Assembly (NCBI GenBank): GCA_963746825.1
Contig: CAVVCU010000007.1
Coordinates: forward strand, 248,001-312,000
Direction of reading: 5' to 3'
Length of the DNA stretch: 64,000 nt
From: JACVRW01 sp963746825
Lineage (GTDB): Bacteria; Actinomycetota; Thermoleophilia; Solirubrobacterales; Thermoleophilaceae
Below the pieces are notes generated by a model. The model worked only from the letters and a program-made list of their open reading frames with translations. It did no database searches and was not told where the DNA came from. This document shows, piece after piece, positions 16,723 to 25,371 of this stretch. Position numbers and translations under genes: made by a program. Positions within the stretch are counted from its first letter, which is position 1. Each line of letters starts with the position of its first letter.

Positions 16723-18789
16723 TCACAGCGACACCCGGGCGCGCTGTATGCAGTCGGCAACCCTTCCCAGGAGCTCCTCGGAGCTGAACGGCTTCTCGAG
16801 CACAGCCACCTCGCTGTCGCGCGGGCCGTGACGCAGCACCACGTCGCTGGTGTAGCCCGACATGTAGAGCACCTTGGTGTCCGGGCGCAACTCGAGCAGC
16901 CGCTCGGCGAGCTCGGCCCCCGACATCACCGGCATGACCACGTCGGTCACCAGCAGGTCGATGTGCTCCGGATGAGACGCGCTCTGCTCGAGGGCCGCCT
17001 CGCCGTTGGGAGCCTGGATCACGTGGTATCCGTGCCCGCCCAGGATGCGGCTGGTCAGCGCCCTCACCTGTGGCTCGTCCTCGACCACGAGAATGGTCTC
17101 GCCGTGACCGGACGGCGGGCCGGCGCACGCGTCCTCGCCGGGCTCCTGCGCCACCTCCTCCGCGGCGGGCAGCCATATCGAGACCGTGGTCCCCTTCCCC
17201 ACCTCCGACTCGATGCTCACGTCACCGCCGGCCTGGCTGACGATCCCGAAGACGCTGGCCAGCCCCAGCCCGGTGCCCTGACCGTGCGGCTTGGTGGTGA
17301 AGAAGGGGTCGAAGGCCTGCGTTGCCACGCTGTCCGGCATGCCGGTGCCGGTGTCCTCGACGGTCAGGTGCACCCAGCGCCCGCGCGGGAGGTCGGGCGG
17401 CGCCACCTCGGTGTTGCGCGTGCGAATCGTGAGCCGGCCGCCGTCGGGCATCGCGTCGCGCCCGTTCACCGCGAGGTTCACGAGCACCTGCTCGAGCTGC
17501 CCCCCGCCGGCGAGGGTGGGCCAGAGCCCGGGCGCCGGATCGCTGCACAGCTCGATGTGCTCGCCGATCGTGCGGCGCAGCATCTGCTCGGTGCCCGCGA
17601 TGGCCTCGTTCACGTCGACCACGCGCACCTGAACCGGCTCGCGGCGGCTGAACACCATGAGCTGGCGAGTGAGTCCGGCGGCCCGCTCGGCCGCGCGCCT
17701 GATCTGGTCGATGTCGGCGTGCTGGCTGGAGTCCTCGTCGGCCTCGTCGAGGGCGAACTCGGCGAAGTTGAGGATGACCGCGAGCAGGTTGTTGAAGTCG
17801 TGGGCCACGCCGCCGGCGAGCTGGCCGACGCTCTCGAGGCGGCGCACGCGCTGCAGCTGATGCTCGAGCTGCTCCTCGCGCTCCCGGGTCACGGCGGCGC
17901 CCAGCACGTTGGCCACGGCCGACACGAAGTTGAGGTCGTCGGCGGTGAAGCCGCGAGCCCTTTTGGTGTGCACTCCGAGCAGACCGAAGGCGCCGTCCTT
18001 GCCGGGAATCGTCACCGACACGCCGCTGCGAACCCCCCGCTCCAGCAGGGCCGGTGGGGGCACGAACCTGCTCTCGGCGGCCAGCTCTGAGATCACCACC
18101 GGTTCGTCCTGGTCGAGCGTGAACGCAGGCAGGCCCTCGTTGGCCGGAAGACGCAGGTGCCCCACGACCTCCGCGTCGGCGCCCGCGGCCGCTCGGAGGA
18201 GGACCTCGCGACGCCCCGGCAGCAACTCCATCACGCTCGGGTATTCGGCGCCGAGCGACTCCTCGAGCACCTCGACCGCACGGCGCATGAGGGCGTCGGT
18301 GCCCGCGCCGGTGAGACCGAGCCGGCCCAGGTCGGCGACCGCGGCCTGCTGCTCGGCCCGCCGCGCGAGCTCGGTGGCGATGCGCTTGCGCTCGGTTATG
18401 TCCACCGCCACTCCCACCATCCCCAGCAGCTCACCGTCGTCGTCGCGGACGGGCGTGGCCGTGAGGTAGGCGTCGAAGCGACTGCCGTCGCGCCGCGTGA
18501 GCCTCAGCTCGACGTCGTGGTTGTGTCCCTGTGCCACCCGCGCGCGCACCCCGGGCAGCGTGGCCGCCGCGCGCGGCCCGAATCCCTCGAGCTCCTCAGC
18601 GCGCCGGCCGAGCGCGTGCTCGGCGGTCCAGCCGAGCATGCGGGTGGCGCCCTGGTTCCAGTGGGTCACGATGCCGTCGAGGTCCGTCGCGACCACGGCG
18701 GCGTCGACCTGATCGAGCAGCTTGGCCTGGAAGCGCAGCGCGCGCTCGGTTTGGATCTCGCGGCTGGGCCTGGCGAACGGGCGCACCAC
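16723..18789 (-). CDS. Hybrid sensor histidine kinase (PAS-GAF-HisKA-HATPase-REC)
   Basis: A 688-residue soluble hybrid kinase. A PAS domain (about 20-135) includes VTHWNQGATRMLGWTAEHAL. A GAF domain spans about 150-300. The phospho-acceptor His330 is in GGVAHDFNNLLAV. The ATPase domain (about 440-555) has VNLAVNGRDAMPDGG, DTGTGMP and GTGLGLASVFGIV. A C-terminal receiver (about 570-685) has ILVVEDEPQVRAL and LLVTDVVMPV. No membrane segments are seen, so it likely senses a cytoplasmic signal. It is directly followed by the HD-GYP regulator, suggesting phosphorelay control of c-di-GMP turnover. Confidence 0.92.
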   Translation of the reverse strand: MVRPFARPSREIQTERALRFQAKLLDQVDAAVVATDLDGIVTHWNQGATRMLGWTAEHALGRRAEELEGFGPRAAATLPGVRARVAQGHNHDVELRLTRRDGSRFDAYLTATPVRDDDGELLGMVGVAVDITERKRIATELARRAEQQAAVADLGRLGLTGAGTDALMRRAVEVLEESLGAEYPSVMELLPGRREVLLRAAAGADAEVVGHLRLPANEGLPAFTLDQDEPVVISELAAESRFVPPPALLERGVRSGVSVTIPGKDGAFGLLGVHTKRARGFTADDLNFVSAVANVLGAAVTREREEQLEHQLQRVRRLESVGQLAGGVAHDFNNLLAVILNFAEFALDEADEDSSQHADIDQIRRAAERAAGLTRQLMVFSRREPVQVRVVDVNEAIAGTEQMLRRTIGEHIELCSDPAPGLWPTLAGGGQLEQVLVNLAVNGRDAMPDGGRLTIRTRNTEVAPPDLPRGRWVHLTVEDTGTGMPDSVATQAFDPFFTTKPHGQGTGLGLASVFGIVSQAGGDVSIESEVGKGTTVSIWLPAAEEVAQEPGEDACAGPPSGHGETILVVEDEPQVRALTSRILGGHGYHVIQAPNGEAALEQSASHPEHIDLLVTDVVMPVMSGAELAERLLELRPDTKVLYMSGYTSDVVLRHGPRDSEVAVLEKPFSSEELLGRVADCIQRARVSL

Positions 18790-18840
18790 TTATCTGCTAT
18801 CGGTCCTCACGCCGGGACCTTGAGCTAGTTTTCGGATGCC

Positions 18841-19194
18841 TTGACCGACGCGGCCGACAGCGAAGAGGAGATCTCCCCCCGGCGAGCGGCTGAGCTGGTG
18901 GCCGGCGGGGCCCAGCTGGTCGACGTGCGCCAGGACGACGAGTACGCGGCGGGGCACATCGAGGGGTCACAGCACATCGAGCTCGATCGCCTGCCCGGCG
19001 AGGCCGCGAGCATCGATCGCGACCGTCCGGTGGTGTTCTACTGCCGCGTGGGTTCCCGCTCCGCGCTGGCCACACAGGCGTTCAACGCCGCGGGCTACGA
19101 GGCGCACAATCTCACCGGCGGTCTGGTCGCCTGGCAGGAGAGCGGGCTTCCGCTCGAGCCGCCGGACGGCCGCGTGGCCGGCCCCCAGGCCTAG
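18841..19194 (+). CDS. Rhodanese-like domain protein
   Basis: A 117-residue single-domain rhodanese. It contains QLVDVRQDDEYAAGHIEGS and the active-site loop VVFYCRVGSRSA, with Cys followed by Arg-x-Gly-x-Arg as in GlpE-type sulfurtransferases. It may carry persulfide sulfur from thiosulfate or another donor. The start is a TTG. Its stop shares the tetranucleotide CTAG with the convergent PfkB gene. Confidence 0.9.
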   Translation: MTDAADSEEEISPRRAAELVAGGAQLVDVRQDDEYAAGHIEGSQHIELDRLPGEAASIDRDRPVVFYCRVGSRSALATQAFNAAGYEAHNLTGGLVAWQESGLPLEPPDGRVAGPQA

Positions 19195-20012
19195 GCGCGC
19201 AGCTGCCCCTCGAAGGGGCCGCGACCGGTGAGGCATGCCGCGCCGCAGCGCGCCGCGAGGAGCGCGGCGTCGGCGATGGTCATCCCCGCGCCGAGCCCGT
19301 AGGTCAGGCCCGCGGCGAAGCTGTCACCGCACCCGTAGGCGTCGCTCACCGGGCCGGGAAGCGGCGTGGCCTCCCAGCGACCGGTCTCGCCTCCCGGGGC
19401 CTCGAACTCCCCACCGACCGCGCCGTCGGTGCGGACCACGTGGCGGGGGGCGGGGTCGAGGTCGCCCGTCGAGTAGCTCTCGCCCGGATCGTTCGTGCTG
19501 GCCACCAGTGCGTCGAGCTCCACTCCGGACTCGGCGATGGTCTCGAGCCCGCGTGCCGTGGAGACCATCGCCGCGGCTTGGCGAGCGGCCCGGGCCGCGG
19601 CCGCGTCGCCGGCGGTGAAGTAGACGGCGTCGATGTCGCGCAGCTCATCCCACGGCAGATCATCGGCGCCCACCGGGCCGAGCCGGTTGCCGATCACCGT
19701 GATCGTGCGCTCGCCCCCCTTGTCGACGTGCACGAAGCCGCGCCGCTGAGCCTCGGGCCGAAACACGGCCTCCACCCGCAGGCCGAGCCGCTCGAGCTCC
19801 TCCTTGGCTCGATGACCGAGCTCGTCGTCGCCCAGCGCGGTGTAGAGCGTGGCGGAGCCGGCGAGCTTGCACAGCTGCACGGCGGCGACGGCGCCACCGC
19901 CCGCGGCCTCCTGCCAGGACTCGGTCACGTGGACGATCTCGCCCGGTGCGGGAACGTGGTCGACCCGCCCGAACTCGATCCACTCGACATGGCCCACCAC
20001 CGCGGCACGCAT
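19191..20012 (-). CDS. PfkB family carbohydrate kinase
   Basis: A 273-residue ribokinase-fold protein. An N-terminal EAAGGGAVAAVQLCKLAGSA region binds substrate. A C-terminal PfkB signature near residue 220 reads SDAYGCGDSFAAGLTYGLG, in which Asp is the catalytic base and the usual GAGD reads GCGD. It phosphorylates a sugar or nucleoside; which one is not evident. ATG at 20012 is preferred to an upstream codon because MRAAVVGHVEW is the natural first beta strand and GGGAG lies upstream. Confidence 0.85.
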   Translation of the reverse strand: MRAAVVGHVEWIEFGRVDHVPAPGEIVHVTESWQEAAGGGAVAAVQLCKLAGSATLYTALGDDELGHRAKEELERLGLRVEAVFRPEAQRRGFVHVDKGGERTITVIGNRLGPVGADDLPWDELRDIDAVYFTAGDAAAARAARQAAAMVSTARGLETIAESGVELDALVASTNDPGESYSTGDLDPAPRHVVRTDGAVGGEFEAPGGETGRWEATPLPGPVSDAYGCGDSFAAGLTYGLGAGMTIADAALLAARCGAACLTGRGPFEGQLRA

Positions 20013-20103
20013 GCGCGGCAGTCTCCCACTAACCACACATCCAAAACGGCGGTCGCTGCGAAGGAAGAGCGTAACTCCGGTCGAACCGAACCGTCAGGTA
20101 GGC

Positions 20104-20259
20104 ATGACCCCCACCACGCAGACCATTCGAGACCAGGCCTTCCGCGCACTCGAGTGCGACATCCCGGACGGGATGACGATCGCCCAGTATCGCGCTGGGC
20201 GGGCGGCTCAGCCGGCCCCTCCGCGGCGCCGCCGCCGGCCGCGGCTTCGCCGCCGCTGA
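20104..20259 (+). CDS. Small hypothetical protein (51 aa)
   Basis: A 51-residue reading frame in a gap between two genes. It reads TIRDQAFRALECDIPDGM and TIAQYRAGRAAQ, then a proline/arginine-rich tail. The acidic amphipathic first half followed by a basic tail resembles small proteins I have seen in related actinobacteria, but I cannot assign a function. A weak AGG lies before the ATG. The rest of the 20013-20287 gap shows no other gene. Confidence 0.45.
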   Translation: MTPTTQTIRDQAFRALECDIPDGMTIAQYRAGRAAQPAPPRRRRRPRLRRR

Positions 20260-20287
20260 CGCTGCGCACGCACTAGCGTGCGACTCG

Positions 20288-20701
20288 ATGAGCTCCCGGC
20301 TGCACATCGCCCGTGATCTGGAGCTCCCCCTGTCCGAGGTCGAGCTGCGGGCGAGCCGGTCGTCCGGGCCGGGGGGACAGCACGCGAACGTGACCGCGTC
20401 GCGGATGGAGGCGGTGTTCGACGTCGAGGCCTCGCGGGTCTTGGACGAGGAGCAGAAGCGCCGCATCCGGGCGCGTCTCGGCCCGACGGTGCGGGCCACG
20501 GCGCAGGACACCCGCAGCCAGGCTCGCAACCGCGAACTGGCGCTGGAGCGCCTGGCCGGAAGGCTGGCCTCCGCCCTCGTGGTGCAGCGGCCGCGGCGGG
20601 CCACCAAGCCCTCGCGCTCGGCGCGGCGCCAGCGGCTAGAGGGGAAGCGCCGGCGCAGCGAGCTCAAGCGCGAGCGGCGGCGCCCCGAAGCCGGGGACTA
20701 A
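20288..20701 (+). CDS. arfB: Alternative ribosome-rescue factor / peptidyl-tRNA hydrolase ArfB
   Basis: A 137-residue class-I release-factor-like protein. The catalytic GGQ lies in ASRSSGPGGQHANVTASRME, close to the N terminus as expected for ArfB (YaeJ). The C-terminal tail is strongly basic (SARRQRLEGKRRRSELKRE), matching the part that enters the empty mRNA channel of stalled ribosomes. It hydrolyses peptidyl-tRNA on non-stop ribosomes. Its stop overlaps the stop of the convergent gene by four bases. Confidence 0.93.
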   Translation: MSSRLHIARDLELPLSEVELRASRSSGPGGQHANVTASRMEAVFDVEASRVLDEEQKRRIRARLGPTVRATAQDTRSQARNRELALERLAGRLASALVVQRPRRATKPSRSARRQRLEGKRRRSELKRERRRPEAGD

Positions 20702-21057
20702 CCGTCGCCGGAAGGCGGCGCCACCGCGCCGCCGCCCTCGCCGCCCTGCGGCGGTGCGGGCGCGGGAGTCGTGGGGACCGGTTCGGGCGGCGTGGTGGGC
20801 ACCACCGTCCCCCCTCCGCTGCCGTCGACCGGCGGCGTGACCGGAGCGGCCGGGGTGGTGTCCGTGTCGGTCTCGTCGGTCTCCGTCCGGTCGGTGTCCG
20901 TGCGGTCGCTCGGGGGCTCTTGGACGGTGGGCACACCGAGATCGGCCGGGTTGGTCTTAGGCTCCTCGTCCTCCCCGCCGCTCGCGCCGGCGATCACCAC
21001 CACGAGCAGCAACAGGACGATCGCGGCCGCACCGGCGGCCACCATGCGACGGCGCAT
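20698..21057 (-). CDS. Membrane-anchored Thr/Pro-rich hypothetical protein
   Basis: A 119-residue protein. A short basic start (MRRRM) and one hydrophobic helix (residues about 6-24) are followed by a low-complexity extracytoplasmic tail rich in Thr, Asp, Pro and Gly, including an acidic Asp-Thr repeat. The pattern suggests a single-pass anchor with a flexible, possibly wall-spanning segment. No domain is recognised. The frame is open upstream for about 40 residues but contains no usual start codon there. Confidence 0.5.
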   Translation of the reverse strand: MRRRMVAAGAAAIVLLLLVVVIAGASGGEDEEPKTNPADLGVPTVQEPPSDRTDTDRTETDETDTDTTPAAPVTPPVDGSGGGTVVPTTPPEPVPTTPAPAPPQGGEGGGAVAPPSGDG

Positions 21058-21268
21058 GTAGACGGAGTCGGGCTCGCGGCCGCCACCGCCCCCATCCCCG
21101 GATTCGCCATCGGGCTCACGCGGCGGCCCACCCGGCGGCCGCCCTCCGCTGTCGAGACGGCGTGTGGGCTGGTCCTCCAGAGCAACTCAACGTAGCACTT
21201 GCGCCCGCGCGCGGGGAGGGCATGCAAGGCTCCGTCCGAAGCTCCTACCAGCTCAGACCCGCCCACGC

Positions 21269-21691
21269 TCAGGCGTAGTGCAGATCGGCCGACTCGTCGT
21301 CCACCGGTCGCTCGCACGTGGGGCACCACCAGCGCACCTCCACCGGCGTCCCGCAGGCCTCGTGCCGGGGCGGCTCGCCGGCGTCGCGATCGCGCGCGCC
21401 CCAATCGGCCAGCAGCCGCAGGGCCCCCGCCAGCTGGTGGCCCGGCGCCGTGAGCTCGTACACGAAGCGCGGGGGTCGCTCGGAGTAGGGCTGAGCCACC
21501 ACGATGCCCTCGCTCTCGAGGCGTCGCAGGCGCTGGGAGAGGATGTTCGGGGCGATGCCGGCGAGCGTGTCCTGCAGATGACCGAAGCGCTGTGGCCCGT
21601 CGAGGAGGGCCTCCACAACGAGGAGCGTCCAGCGATCCCCCACGCTGTCGAGCGCGGCGGCGAGCGGTGTGGGCCCTGGTACGGTACTCAC
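21269..21691 (-). CDS. HxlR family transcriptional regulator
   Basis: A 140-residue winged-helix protein. LDSVGDRWTLLVVEALLDGP and then FGHLQDTLAGIAPNILSQRLRRLE (in two overlapping parts, about residues 10-60) are the HxlR signature. The C-terminal tail has a Cys-x2-Cys pair (WWCPTCERPV), perhaps a metal or redox site. GTG at 21691 is chosen as the first plausible start; it lies inside a small inverted repeat that may be its own operator. It is divergent from the two protease genes. Confidence 0.88.
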   Translation of the reverse strand: MSTVPGPTPLAAALDSVGDRWTLLVVEALLDGPQRFGHLQDTLAGIAPNILSQRLRRLESEGIVVAQPYSERPPRFVYELTAPGHQLAGALRLLADWGARDRDAGEPPRHEACGTPVEVRWWCPTCERPVDDESADLHYA

Positions 21692-21706
21692 TAGCAATCT
21701 GCAAGT
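21690..21706. promoter_or_regulatory. Candidate HxlR operator
   Basis: ACTAGCA-ATC-TGCAAGT is an inverted repeat with six of seven arm positions matching. It lies across the HxlR start codon in the 36-bp gap to the divergent protease gene. Position suggests autoregulation and control of the proteases. Confidence 0.45.
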
Positions 21707-21727
21707 TACCACGGAAGGACCTGCACG

Positions 21728-22642
21728 GTGCACTCTCTCACTGCACTGCAGCACACGATCGGCGAGGCGGCGCAACGGGTGGGACCGTCGGTGGTTGGTC
21801 TCGGCCGCGGCTGGGGCCTCGGCAGCGGCGTGGTCATCAGCCCGGGACACGTGCTGACGAGCGCTCACAACCTGCGCGGCGCCGAGGTGACGGTTGGCTT
21901 CGCGGACGGCGGCCGGGCACGGGCGGAGGTGGCGGCAACTGATACCGACCTCGACGTGGCCGTGCTCGCGGTGGATACCGGCGATGCCCCGGCGGTCACC
22001 TGGGAGCCCCGCGGCCACCCCGGCCTCGGGGCGCCCGTGCTGGCCGTGGCCAATCCGGGTGGTCGGGGCCTGCGCGTGACCCTCGGCTTCGTGTCCTCGG
22101 GCGAGCGCAGCTTTCGCGGGCCGCGCGGCCGGCGCATCCGGGGCGCCATCGAACACACCGCGCCGCTCCCGCGCGGGTCCTCCGGAAGCCCGCTGGTCGA
22201 CCCCGAGGGTCGCCTGCTGGGAATCAACTCCCTGCGGCTCGAGGGCGGGCTGATTCTCGCGGTGGCAGCGTCGGCCGCGGTGCGCGAGCGCGTGCTCGCC
22301 ATGTCCCGCGGCGAGGCCCCGGCCTCGATCCGGCTCGGCGTCGCGGTGGCGTCGCCCCGCGCGGCGCGCAGGATGCGCCGGGCCGTGGGGCTCCCAGAGC
22401 GCGACGGCCTGCTCGTGCGCGGCGCCGAGTCCGGCGGACCGGCCGACACGGCCGGGATCGAGAGCGGCGACCTGCTGGTGGCCGCTGCCGGGCGCGATCT
22501 CACCGGCGTCGACTCCCTCCACGAGGTGCTCGACGGGCTCTCGCCCGGCGATTCCGTCGACCTGACCGTGGTGCGGGGCACCGAGGAGCGCAGCGTGACC
22601 GCCCGATTCGCGGCGGGCGGCGGCGAAGGCGAGGAGCGATGA
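21728..22642 (+). CDS. Trypsin-like serine protease with PDZ domain (HtrA-like)
   Basis: A 304-residue protein. The protease domain (about 10-190) has a catalytic His in VLTSAHNLRG, Asp in DTDLDVAVLAVD and Ser in LPRGSSGSPLVD. The C-terminal PDZ domain (about 205-300) includes GPADTAGIESGDLLVAAAG. No signal peptide or membrane anchor is seen, unlike standard HtrA, so it may be cytoplasmic. GTG start. The final bases overlap the next protease gene (ATGA). Confidence 0.85.
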   Translation: MHSLTALQHTIGEAAQRVGPSVVGLGRGWGLGSGVVISPGHVLTSAHNLRGAEVTVGFADGGRARAEVAATDTDLDVAVLAVDTGDAPAVTWEPRGHPGLGAPVLAVANPGGRGLRVTLGFVSSGERSFRGPRGRRIRGAIEHTAPLPRGSSGSPLVDPEGRLLGINSLRLEGGLILAVAASAAVRERVLAMSRGEAPASIRLGVAVASPRAARRMRRAVGLPERDGLLVRGAESGGPADTAGIESGDLLVAAAGRDLTGVDSLHEVLDGLSPGDSVDLTVVRGTEERSVTARFAAGGGEGEER

Positions 22643-23619
22643 GCGCCGTGCTCGAGGGGCCGCCCCCCGTGGAGCCCAGCGAGGCCGAGGCGCTCGACGC
22701 CTACTCACGGGCCGTGGTCGCGGTGGCTCAGAGCGTCGGCCCCGCCGTGGCGAGCCTCAGCGTGATGCGCCGCGTGCGCGGCGGCCAGGTGCCCACCGGA
22801 GCGGGCAGCGCGGTGGCGCTGACCCCCGACGGCTACCTGCTCACGTCGGCCCACGTGGTGGGCCGACGCGCGCGCGGTGGGCGAGCCACCTTCGCCGACG
22901 GGCGCGACGAGCGTTTCGCGGTGGTGGGCCAGGACTCGCTGTCCGACCTCGCCGTGCTTCGCGTCGAGGGCCAGCCCCTGGAGGCCGCCACCCTGGGCCG
23001 GGCGGAGGACCTGCGCGTGGGGCAGCTCGTGGTGGCCATCGGCAACCCGCACGGCCTGGGCGGCTCGGTCACCGCTGGAGTGGTGTCCGCCCTCGGGCGG
23101 TCGCTGCCCGCGCACTCGCGTGGCACGGGACGGATCATCGACAACGTGATCCAGACCGACGCCTCGCTCAATCCCGGGAGCTCGGGCGGCGCCCTGGCCG
23201 ACTCCCGCGGCCGGGTGGTGGGGATCAACACCGCGGTGGCCGGCGTGGGCCTCGGCCTGGCCGTGCCCATCAACGACTCCACACAGACGGTGATCGCCGC
23301 CCTCATGCGCGAGGGCCGGGTGCGCCGCGCCTATCTGGGGATCGCCGGCGGCCCGCGACCGGTGCCCCCGCGCGCCCGGAGCCTGGCGGGCGCCGACAGC
23401 TGCGTGGAGGTGGTGGACGTGGTCGAGGGAAGCCCGGCGGCGAAGGCGGCCATCCGCGCCGAGGACCTGATCCTCGCCGTGAACGGCACCCAGGTCACGC
23501 GGGTGGAGGACCTCCAGCGGCTGATGGTCGCCGACCTGATCGGAGTCCCCGTGACGGTGCGACTGCTGCGAGCGGGCCGCCCGCTCGAGGTCGAGCTCGT
23601 GCCCGTGGAGCTGGGTTAG
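22639..23619 (+). CDS. HtrA/DegP-like serine protease with PDZ domain
   Basis: A 326-residue paralogue of the preceding protease. Catalytic residues are His in YLLTSAHVVG, Asp in DSLSDLAVLRV and Ser in ASLNPGSSGGALADS. The PDZ domain (about 230-325) has GSPAAKAAIRAEDLILAVNG. It also lacks an obvious signal peptide. It overlaps the upstream gene by four bases and abuts the globin gene, so the three are likely one operon. The tandem pair may form mixed oligomers in protein quality control, which is inference. Confidence 0.88.
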   Translation: MSAVLEGPPPVEPSEAEALDAYSRAVVAVAQSVGPAVASLSVMRRVRGGQVPTGAGSAVALTPDGYLLTSAHVVGRRARGGRATFADGRDERFAVVGQDSLSDLAVLRVEGQPLEAATLGRAEDLRVGQLVVAIGNPHGLGGSVTAGVVSALGRSLPAHSRGTGRIIDNVIQTDASLNPGSSGGALADSRGRVVGINTAVAGVGLGLAVPINDSTQTVIAALMREGRVRRAYLGIAGGPRPVPPRARSLAGADSCVEVVDVVEGSPAAKAAIRAEDLILAVNGTQVTRVEDLQRLMVADLIGVPVTVRLLRAGRPLEVELVPVELG

Positions 23620-24090
23620 ATGAGCGAGTCGACGCCCACCCTGTACGAATGGGCCGGCGGCACGGAGGCCTTTGAGCGCCTGACCGAGACGTTCTACGAG
23701 AAGGTGAGGCGCGACGACCTGCTCGAACCGGTGTTCCGGGGCATGGACGAGGACCACCCCAAGCACGTGGCCTGCTGGCTCGCCGAGGTGTTCGGCGGCC
23801 CGAGCCGGTACACCGAAGAGCGAGGCGGCTACCCGAACATGCTCGAGAAGCATCGCGGCCGGGCGCTCACCGAGGAGATGCGCCGCCGATGGGTGAGCCT
23901 GATCTGCGACGCGGCCGACGACGCCGGGATGCCCAGCGATCCCGAGTTCCGCTCCGCCTTCGTGGCCTACATCGAGTGGGGAACGCGCCTGGCGGTGTCC
24001 AACTCGCAGCCCGGCGCGCAGCCGCCACCGAAGGCGCCGGTGCCGCATTGGGGCTGGGGCGAGGCCCCGCCCTACAGGCCGGGCACGTGA
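23620..24090 (+). CDS. Group II truncated hemoglobin
   Basis: A 156-residue globin of the 2/2 type. It has LYEWAGGTEAFERLTETFYE, the proximal His in PNMLEKHRGRAL and the group-II-typical Trp in RRRWVSLICDAADDAGM. A Pro-rich C-terminal tail of about 25 residues is longer than usual. Such globins bind O2 or NO and may protect against oxidative or nitrosative stress. Its ATG follows the protease stop directly. Its tail overlaps the convergent lipoprotein gene by 19 bp. Confidence 0.9.
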   Translation: MSESTPTLYEWAGGTEAFERLTETFYEKVRRDDLLEPVFRGMDEDHPKHVACWLAEVFGGPSRYTEERGGYPNMLEKHRGRALTEEMRRRWVSLICDAADDAGMPSDPEFRSAFVAYIEWGTRLAVSNSQPGAQPPPKAPVPHWGWGEAPPYRPGT

Positions 24091-24857
24091 CGCACGGCAA
24101 AGCCCGCGGTCGACACCGGGTCCTCCTGCCAGCGGGTGCCCGCGCGGCCCTGTCCGCTGGTGTCGAATCGCAGGCCGGCCACGACCATGAACACGTGGCC
24201 GCCGTTGGCGTAGATGGTGATCCAGCGCCCGGTCCCCTCGCGGCCGTAGCCCGCGAGCAGGCCTGATGTGAGCGGGCGGTCGAGCAGCCCGGCGCCCGCC
24301 AGGGCGAAGGACACCGATCCCGAGCAGTCGTAGCCGTTGTCGCGCCAGGCGCCGTGGCCGCCGCCCCACTTGTAGGGGAACTTGGCGATCTGGTTGGCCG
24401 CGAGGATCACCCGCTTGACCGGCTCGGGCGCATTCTCGGGCGCCACCGCGGTGCCGTCCGGGAGCACGCGGGCGCGCGGGCCGGTGCGCAGGAAGGCAGT
24501 GGTGTTGAGGTACTGGCGGAAGCGGTCGAGGGAGGCGCGGGCCTCGCGCAGCTCGGTGCGCACCTCGGCGTCGGTGGGAGCGCCGGGGCTCGGTGCGTCG
24601 TCGGCGGGGTCGATGCCGTCGAATTGCGGCTCGGCTCCAGCCCCCTGCAGCTCGACCACCCGGGCCTGGGAGGCCGAGCTGGGACCCTGCTCGCGCAGCC
24701 GCGCGCGCCCCTCGGTCGCTGCTTCGGGCGTGAGCACGACCTCGTCCTCGGCCGCGGTGGCGGTGTCCTCGCCTCCGCCCCTCCCGCAACCGGCCACAGC
24801 CAGCAGGCACAGGCCCAGCGCGCAGACGCGGGCTATTTCTGGTGGCGCGATTTCCAC
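24072..24857 (-). CDS. NlpC/P60-like lipoprotein (C40-type peptidase fold)
   Basis: A 261-residue protein. A lipobox (LLAVAGCG) near residue 24 predicts a membrane-anchored lipoprotein. The C-terminal domain has the Cys of NGYDCSGSVSFAL and the His of NGGHVFMVVAG, the Cys-His pair of NlpC/P60 cell-wall endopeptidases. The linker is rich in Ala, Glu and Pro. GTG start at 24857 overlaps the upstream DUF1244 gene by 25 bp. Probable role: peptidoglycan hydrolysis or turnover; activity is unproven. Confidence 0.8.
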   Translation of the reverse strand: MEIAPPEIARVCALGLCLLAVAGCGRGGGEDTATAAEDEVVLTPEAATEGRARLREQGPSSASQARVVELQGAGAEPQFDGIDPADDAPSPGAPTDAEVRTELREARASLDRFRQYLNTTAFLRTGPRARVLPDGTAVAPENAPEPVKRVILAANQIAKFPYKWGGGHGAWRDNGYDCSGSVSFALAGAGLLDRPLTSGLLAGYGREGTGRWITIYANGGHVFMVVAGLRFDTSGQGRAGTRWQEDPVSTAGFAVRHVPGL

Positions 24858-25078
24858 TCCTCGTAGGGCATGCCGTAGACGATCTCTCGCGCCTGAGGGT
24901 CGCTCAGCTCGAGCCCCCGCTCCTCGGCCGCCTCGCGATACCAGCGCGAGAGACAGTTGCGGCAGAACCCGGACAGCTCCATCAGGTCGATGTTCTGTAC
25001 ATCGGCTCGTTCGCGCAAATGCTCGACCAGCCGCCGAAAAGCGGCGGCTTCCAACTCGGTGCGGTCAGCTCCCTCCAT
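24833..25078 (-). CDS. DUF1244 domain protein
   Basis: An 81-residue protein matching DUF1244. It has HLRERADVQNIDLMELSGFC and then RNCLSRWYREAAEERG, with two Cys spaced Cys-x2-Cys, and the conserved GMPYEEWK near the C terminus. The fold is known but the function is not. It is followed by, and overlaps, the NlpC/P60 lipoprotein gene. Confidence 0.88.
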   Translation of the reverse strand: MEGADRTELEAAAFRRLVEHLRERADVQNIDLMELSGFCRNCLSRWYREAAEERGLELSDPQAREIVYGMPYEEWKSRHQK

Positions 25079-25098
25079 CGATCTGGAACCATAGGGAG

Positions 25099-25371
25099 GT
25101 GACCCATAGCGAAGAGCAAGAGCCGCCCCACGACATCCTGGCCGCCGACGAATTCGGCATCGGAGCGCGCGACGAGCGCCTACCGCCCGATCCCTCGGGG
25201 ATCAACGAGCCGCACGACGTGCTGGCGGCGGAGGAGTTCGCCATGCCCGCCGGCGGCGAGACGCAGTCCGGCGGGCAGAGTCCAATCCCCGAGCCGCGCA
25301 CGCTGGTGCCGCTGATCGTCCTGGCGGCCTTCGCGGCTCTGCTGGTGCTGCTCGCCCGCCGCCGCGCCTGA
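25099..25371 (+). CDS. Small single-pass membrane protein with a duplicated HDxLAAxEF motif
   Basis: A 90-residue protein. Two related segments occur in the soluble N-terminal part: PPHDILAADEFGI (about residue 10) and EPHDVLAAEEFAM (about residue 37). A Pro/Gly linker and one C-terminal membrane helix (TLVPLIVLAAFAALLVLLA) with a positively charged end follow, like a tail-anchored protein. GTG start with GGGAG immediately before it. No known domain; it sits just upstream of the ferredoxin gene and is probably co-transcribed with it. Confidence 0.6.
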   Translation: MTHSEEQEPPHDILAADEFGIGARDERLPPDPSGINEPHDVLAAEEFAMPAGGETQSGGQSPIPEPRTLVPLIVLAAFAALLVLLARRRA

